Below are positions 61,526 to 64,000 of a stretch of 64,000 nt of DNA, one piece after another. A program made the translations under genes and the position numbers. The notes under the pieces are model-generated. The model made no database searches, was not told where the DNA came from, and saw nothing but the letters and a program-made list of their open reading frames with translations. Position 1 is the first letter of the stretch, and every line of letters begins with the position of its first letter. This DNA is from Bacteroidota bacterium (GTDB lineage Bacteria; Bacteroidota; Bacteroidia; Bacteroidales; UBA10428). The stretch lies in NCBI GenBank assembly GCA_003252385.1, contig QKEH01000114.1, positions 1 to 64,000 on the forward strand, given 5' to 3'.

Positions 61526-62113
61526 ATGGAGAAGATAGCATTGGGAGCCCACCCCTACCTTTACCCGTTACCTACGGTTATTGTTGGGACCCGGACAGAA
61601 GACAAACCGAATTTTATTACCGTATCCTTTGTGGGGATTGTGCAACAGCACTCTCCCCCAATGATTTCGGTAACGCTGCATAATAATCATCATACCAGCA
61701 AAGGAATCCGGGATACTAAAGCCTTCAGCATCAATATTCCCAATACCCGATTGCTGGCTAAGACGGATTATGTAGGTATGACCTCGGGACTTACGGTTGA
61801 CAAATCGGAGGTATTCGAATTTTTTGAAGGCCACATAACCGGCTGCCCCATAATCAGGGAAACGCCTCTGAACCTTGAATGCCGACTGATAAAGGAAATT
61901 GAATTGGGAGGAGAAAGTGTGCTTTTTATCGGCGAAATCGTAGAAAGCTATTCGGCACGGAAGTATCTGAAACGCGGCATTCCTTACGTACCCAAACTTC
62001 GACCCATACTTTTTTCGATTAATACCAACAGCTATTACCGTGTAGGCCGAAAACTGGGAAAGGCCTGGCATGAAGGCCTAAGGATAAAAGAAAAAGTGAG
62101 AAAGTTATCCTGA
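61526..62113 (+). CDS. Flavin reductase family protein
   Basis: VIVGTRTEDKPNFITVSFVGIVQQHSPPMISVTLHNNHHTSKGI. Confidence 0.9.
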   Translation: MEKIALGAHPYLYPLPTVIVGTRTEDKPNFITVSFVGIVQQHSPPMISVTLHNNHHTSKGIRDTKAFSINIPNTRLLAKTDYVGMTSGLTVDKSEVFEFFEGHITGCPIIRETPLNLECRLIKEIELGGESVLFIGEIVESYSARKYLKRGIPYVPKLRPILFSINTNSYYRVGRKLGKAWHEGLRIKEKVRKLS

Positions 62114-62148
62114 GTCACTTCCAGTAATCCAGGTTGTATTAGTCAGGG

Positions 62149-63936
62149 TTAATCCAGTTTCAGTACTGCAAGGAAGGCAGACTGGGGCACCTCCACATTG
62201 CCTACCTGGCGCATACGCTTTTTACCCTTCTTCTGCTTTTCCAAAAGTTTCCGTTTCCGGGTAATATCGCCCCCGTAACATTTGGCAGTAACATCTTTCC
62301 GAACCGCCTTAACGGTTTCGCGCGATATAATTTTGGCTCCAATGGCGGCTTGTATGGCTATATCAAACTGTTGACGGGGAATGAGCTCCTTCAGTTTTTC
62401 GCAAATACGTTTTCCAAAGGAATAGGCATGATCCTTATGGATCAGCGCTGACAGGGCATCGACCATTTCGCCATTGAGCAGGATGTCGAGCCGCACCAGG
62501 TTGGCGCGCTGATACCCGATCTGATGGTAATCGAACGAAGCATACCCTTTGGAAATGGATTTCAGCTTGTCGTAAAAATCAAACACAATTTCCGACAGAG
62601 GCATTTCGAAGGTGATCTCCACGCGATCGCTGCTCAGGTAGACCTGGTTCTTCATCACCCCGCGTTTGTCGATGCAGAGGTTCATAATGGGCCCAACATA
62701 ATCGTTTTTGGTAATAATCTGTGCCAGTATGTATGGCTCTTCAATGTAGTCGAGCAAGGTAGGTGCCGGCATACCCGACGGGTTATGTACATCGATTACT
62801 TCGCCTTTGGTGGTATAGGCTTTAAACGATACGTTAGGAACCGTTGTGATTACGTCCATATCGAATTCGCGATCGAGCCGTTCCTGAATGATTTCCATGT
62901 GGAGCAAACCCAGAAAGCCGCAACGGAATCCAAAACCCAACGCAGCCGATGATTCCAGCTCAAACACCAGCGAGGCATCGTTAAGCTGGAGCTTCTCCAT
63001 GGAGTTGCGCAGTTCTTCGTAATCGTCGGCATCGACCGGATAGATACCGGCAAACACCATGGGCTTTACCTCTTCAAAACCTTCGATAGCACTGGTACAG
63101 GGGCGCGCTACATGGGTTATGGTATCGCCCACCTTCACCTCACGCGAGCTTTTGATCCCGGAAATGATGTACCCCACATTACCGGCCCGGAGTTCCTTCC
63201 GAGGCTCGGTTCCCAGCTTGAGTACTCCAATTTCATCGGCATGGTATTCTTTTCCGGTAGCCACAAACTTCACGTGATCGCCCGGCCGGATGGTTCCATT
63301 CATAATTTTGAAGTACGAAAAAATGCCCCGGAACGAATTGAACACCGAATCGAAAATCAATGCCTGCAGAGGGGCTTCCGGATCGCCAACGGGATGAGGA
63401 ATGCGTTCCACAATAGCTTCCAGAATGGCATCAACTCCCATGCCTGTTTTACCGCTGGCCTCAATAATGGTGTGCCGTTCGCAGCCAATGAGTTCGACTA
63501 TTTGATCTTTAACATCTTCGGGCATGGCACTGGGCATGTCCATTTTATTGAGTACCGGAATAATTTCCAGGTCGTGTTCAATGGCAAGATAGAGGTTGGA
63601 TATGGTTTGCGCCTGTATGCCCTGGGTGGCGTCCACGATGAGCAAAGCCCCTTCACAGGCAGCTATGGAACGGGAAACTTCGTAAGAAAAATCGACGTGC
63701 CCCGGAGTATCGATCAGGTTCAGGAAATACTTACCATCGGGGCGGTCGTATTCCATTTGAATGGCATGGCTTTTAATGGTAATCCCTCTTTCGCGCTCCA
63801 AATCCATATTATCCAGCACCTGATCCTGGAATTCCCGCTCACTCACGGTTTGGGTGGCCATAAGAAGCCGATCGGCCAGGGTACTTTTACCGTGGTCGAT
63901 GTGAGCGATGATGCAAAAATTCCGAATGTTCTTCAT
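62149..63936 (-). CDS. lepA: Translation elongation factor 4 (LepA)
   Basis: [41 protein letters not shown]-terminal [19 protein letters not shown]. Confidence 0.98.
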   Translation of the reverse strand: MKNIRNFCIIAHIDHGKSTLADRLLMATQTVSEREFQDQVLDNMDLERERGITIKSHAIQMEYDRPDGKYFLNLIDTPGHVDFSYEVSRSIAACEGALLIVDATQGIQAQTISNLYLAIEHDLEIIPVLNKMDMPSAMPEDVKDQIVELIGCERHTIIEASGKTGMGVDAILEAIVERIPHPVGDPEAPLQALIFDSVFNSFRGIFSYFKIMNGTIRPGDHVKFVATGKEYHADEIGVLKLGTEPRKELRAGNVGYIISGIKSSREVKVGDTITHVARPCTSAIEGFEEVKPMVFAGIYPVDADDYEELRNSMEKLQLNDASLVFELESSAALGFGFRCGFLGLLHMEIIQERLDREFDMDVITTVPNVSFKAYTTKGEVIDVHNPSGMPAPTLLDYIEEPYILAQIITKNDYVGPIMNLCIDKRGVMKNQVYLSSDRVEITFEMPLSEIVFDFYDKLKSISKGYASFDYHQIGYQRANLVRLDILLNGEMVDALSALIHKDHAYSFGKRICEKLKELIPRQQFDIAIQAAIGAKIISRETVKAVRKDVTAKCYGGDITRKRKLLEKQKKGKKRMRQVGNVEVPQSAFLAVLKLD

Positions 63937-64000
63937 GCGATACCCTTCTAAAGTTAGCCGACAAAGATATCTATTTCGCCTTAATTGCGAAAACCGTGAA

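Noticed and set aside
63112-63951. 279-aa plus-strand ORF antisense to lepA
   Set aside because: Shadow ORF of a highly conserved gene; no recognisable domain.

Overview
The window is a chromosomal segment of a Bacteroidota (Bacteroidales/Marinilabiliales-like) genome and is mostly conserved housekeeping DNA. It contains a full dcw division/wall cluster on the minus strand (mraZ-rsmH-ftsL-ftsI-murE-mraY-murD-ftsW-murG-murC-ftsQ-ftsA-ftsZ). It also contains a leucine cluster (leuA-leuC-leuD, a second HMGL-type synthase, leuB), an RprX/RprY-like two-component pair, a soluble hybrid histidine kinase, acpP-fabF-rnc, purN, leuS, an ExbB-ExbD-ExbD module, dprA, tadA, aspS, lepA, tRNA-Arg(CCG) and tRNA-Ser(GGA). 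I saw no phage, transposase, CRISPR or obvious defence island. The most interesting signals are non-coding. (1) Upstream of leuA there is an apparently complete ribosome-mediated attenuator, with a 20-aa Leu/Ile-rich leader peptide, an antiterminator segment overlapping its stop codon, and a terminator hairpin. (2) Four exact-period 10-bp repeats (CTTAACAAAN-like) lie between rprX and a divergent, promoter- and terminator-bounded, ORF-less transcript of about 150 nt, which is a candidate response-regulator-controlled sRNA. (3) Four tandem 10-bp TGG-containing repeats upstream of mraZ look like a MraZ operator. Other notes: an accessory insertion separates ftsZ from the GatB/YqeY gene (vWA lipoprotein with an acidic tract, an ABC-F gene, a decayed NmrA-like fragment), and there is a GlsA/GlsB-like acyltransferase pair. 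All calls come from reading the sequence; no database search was run.
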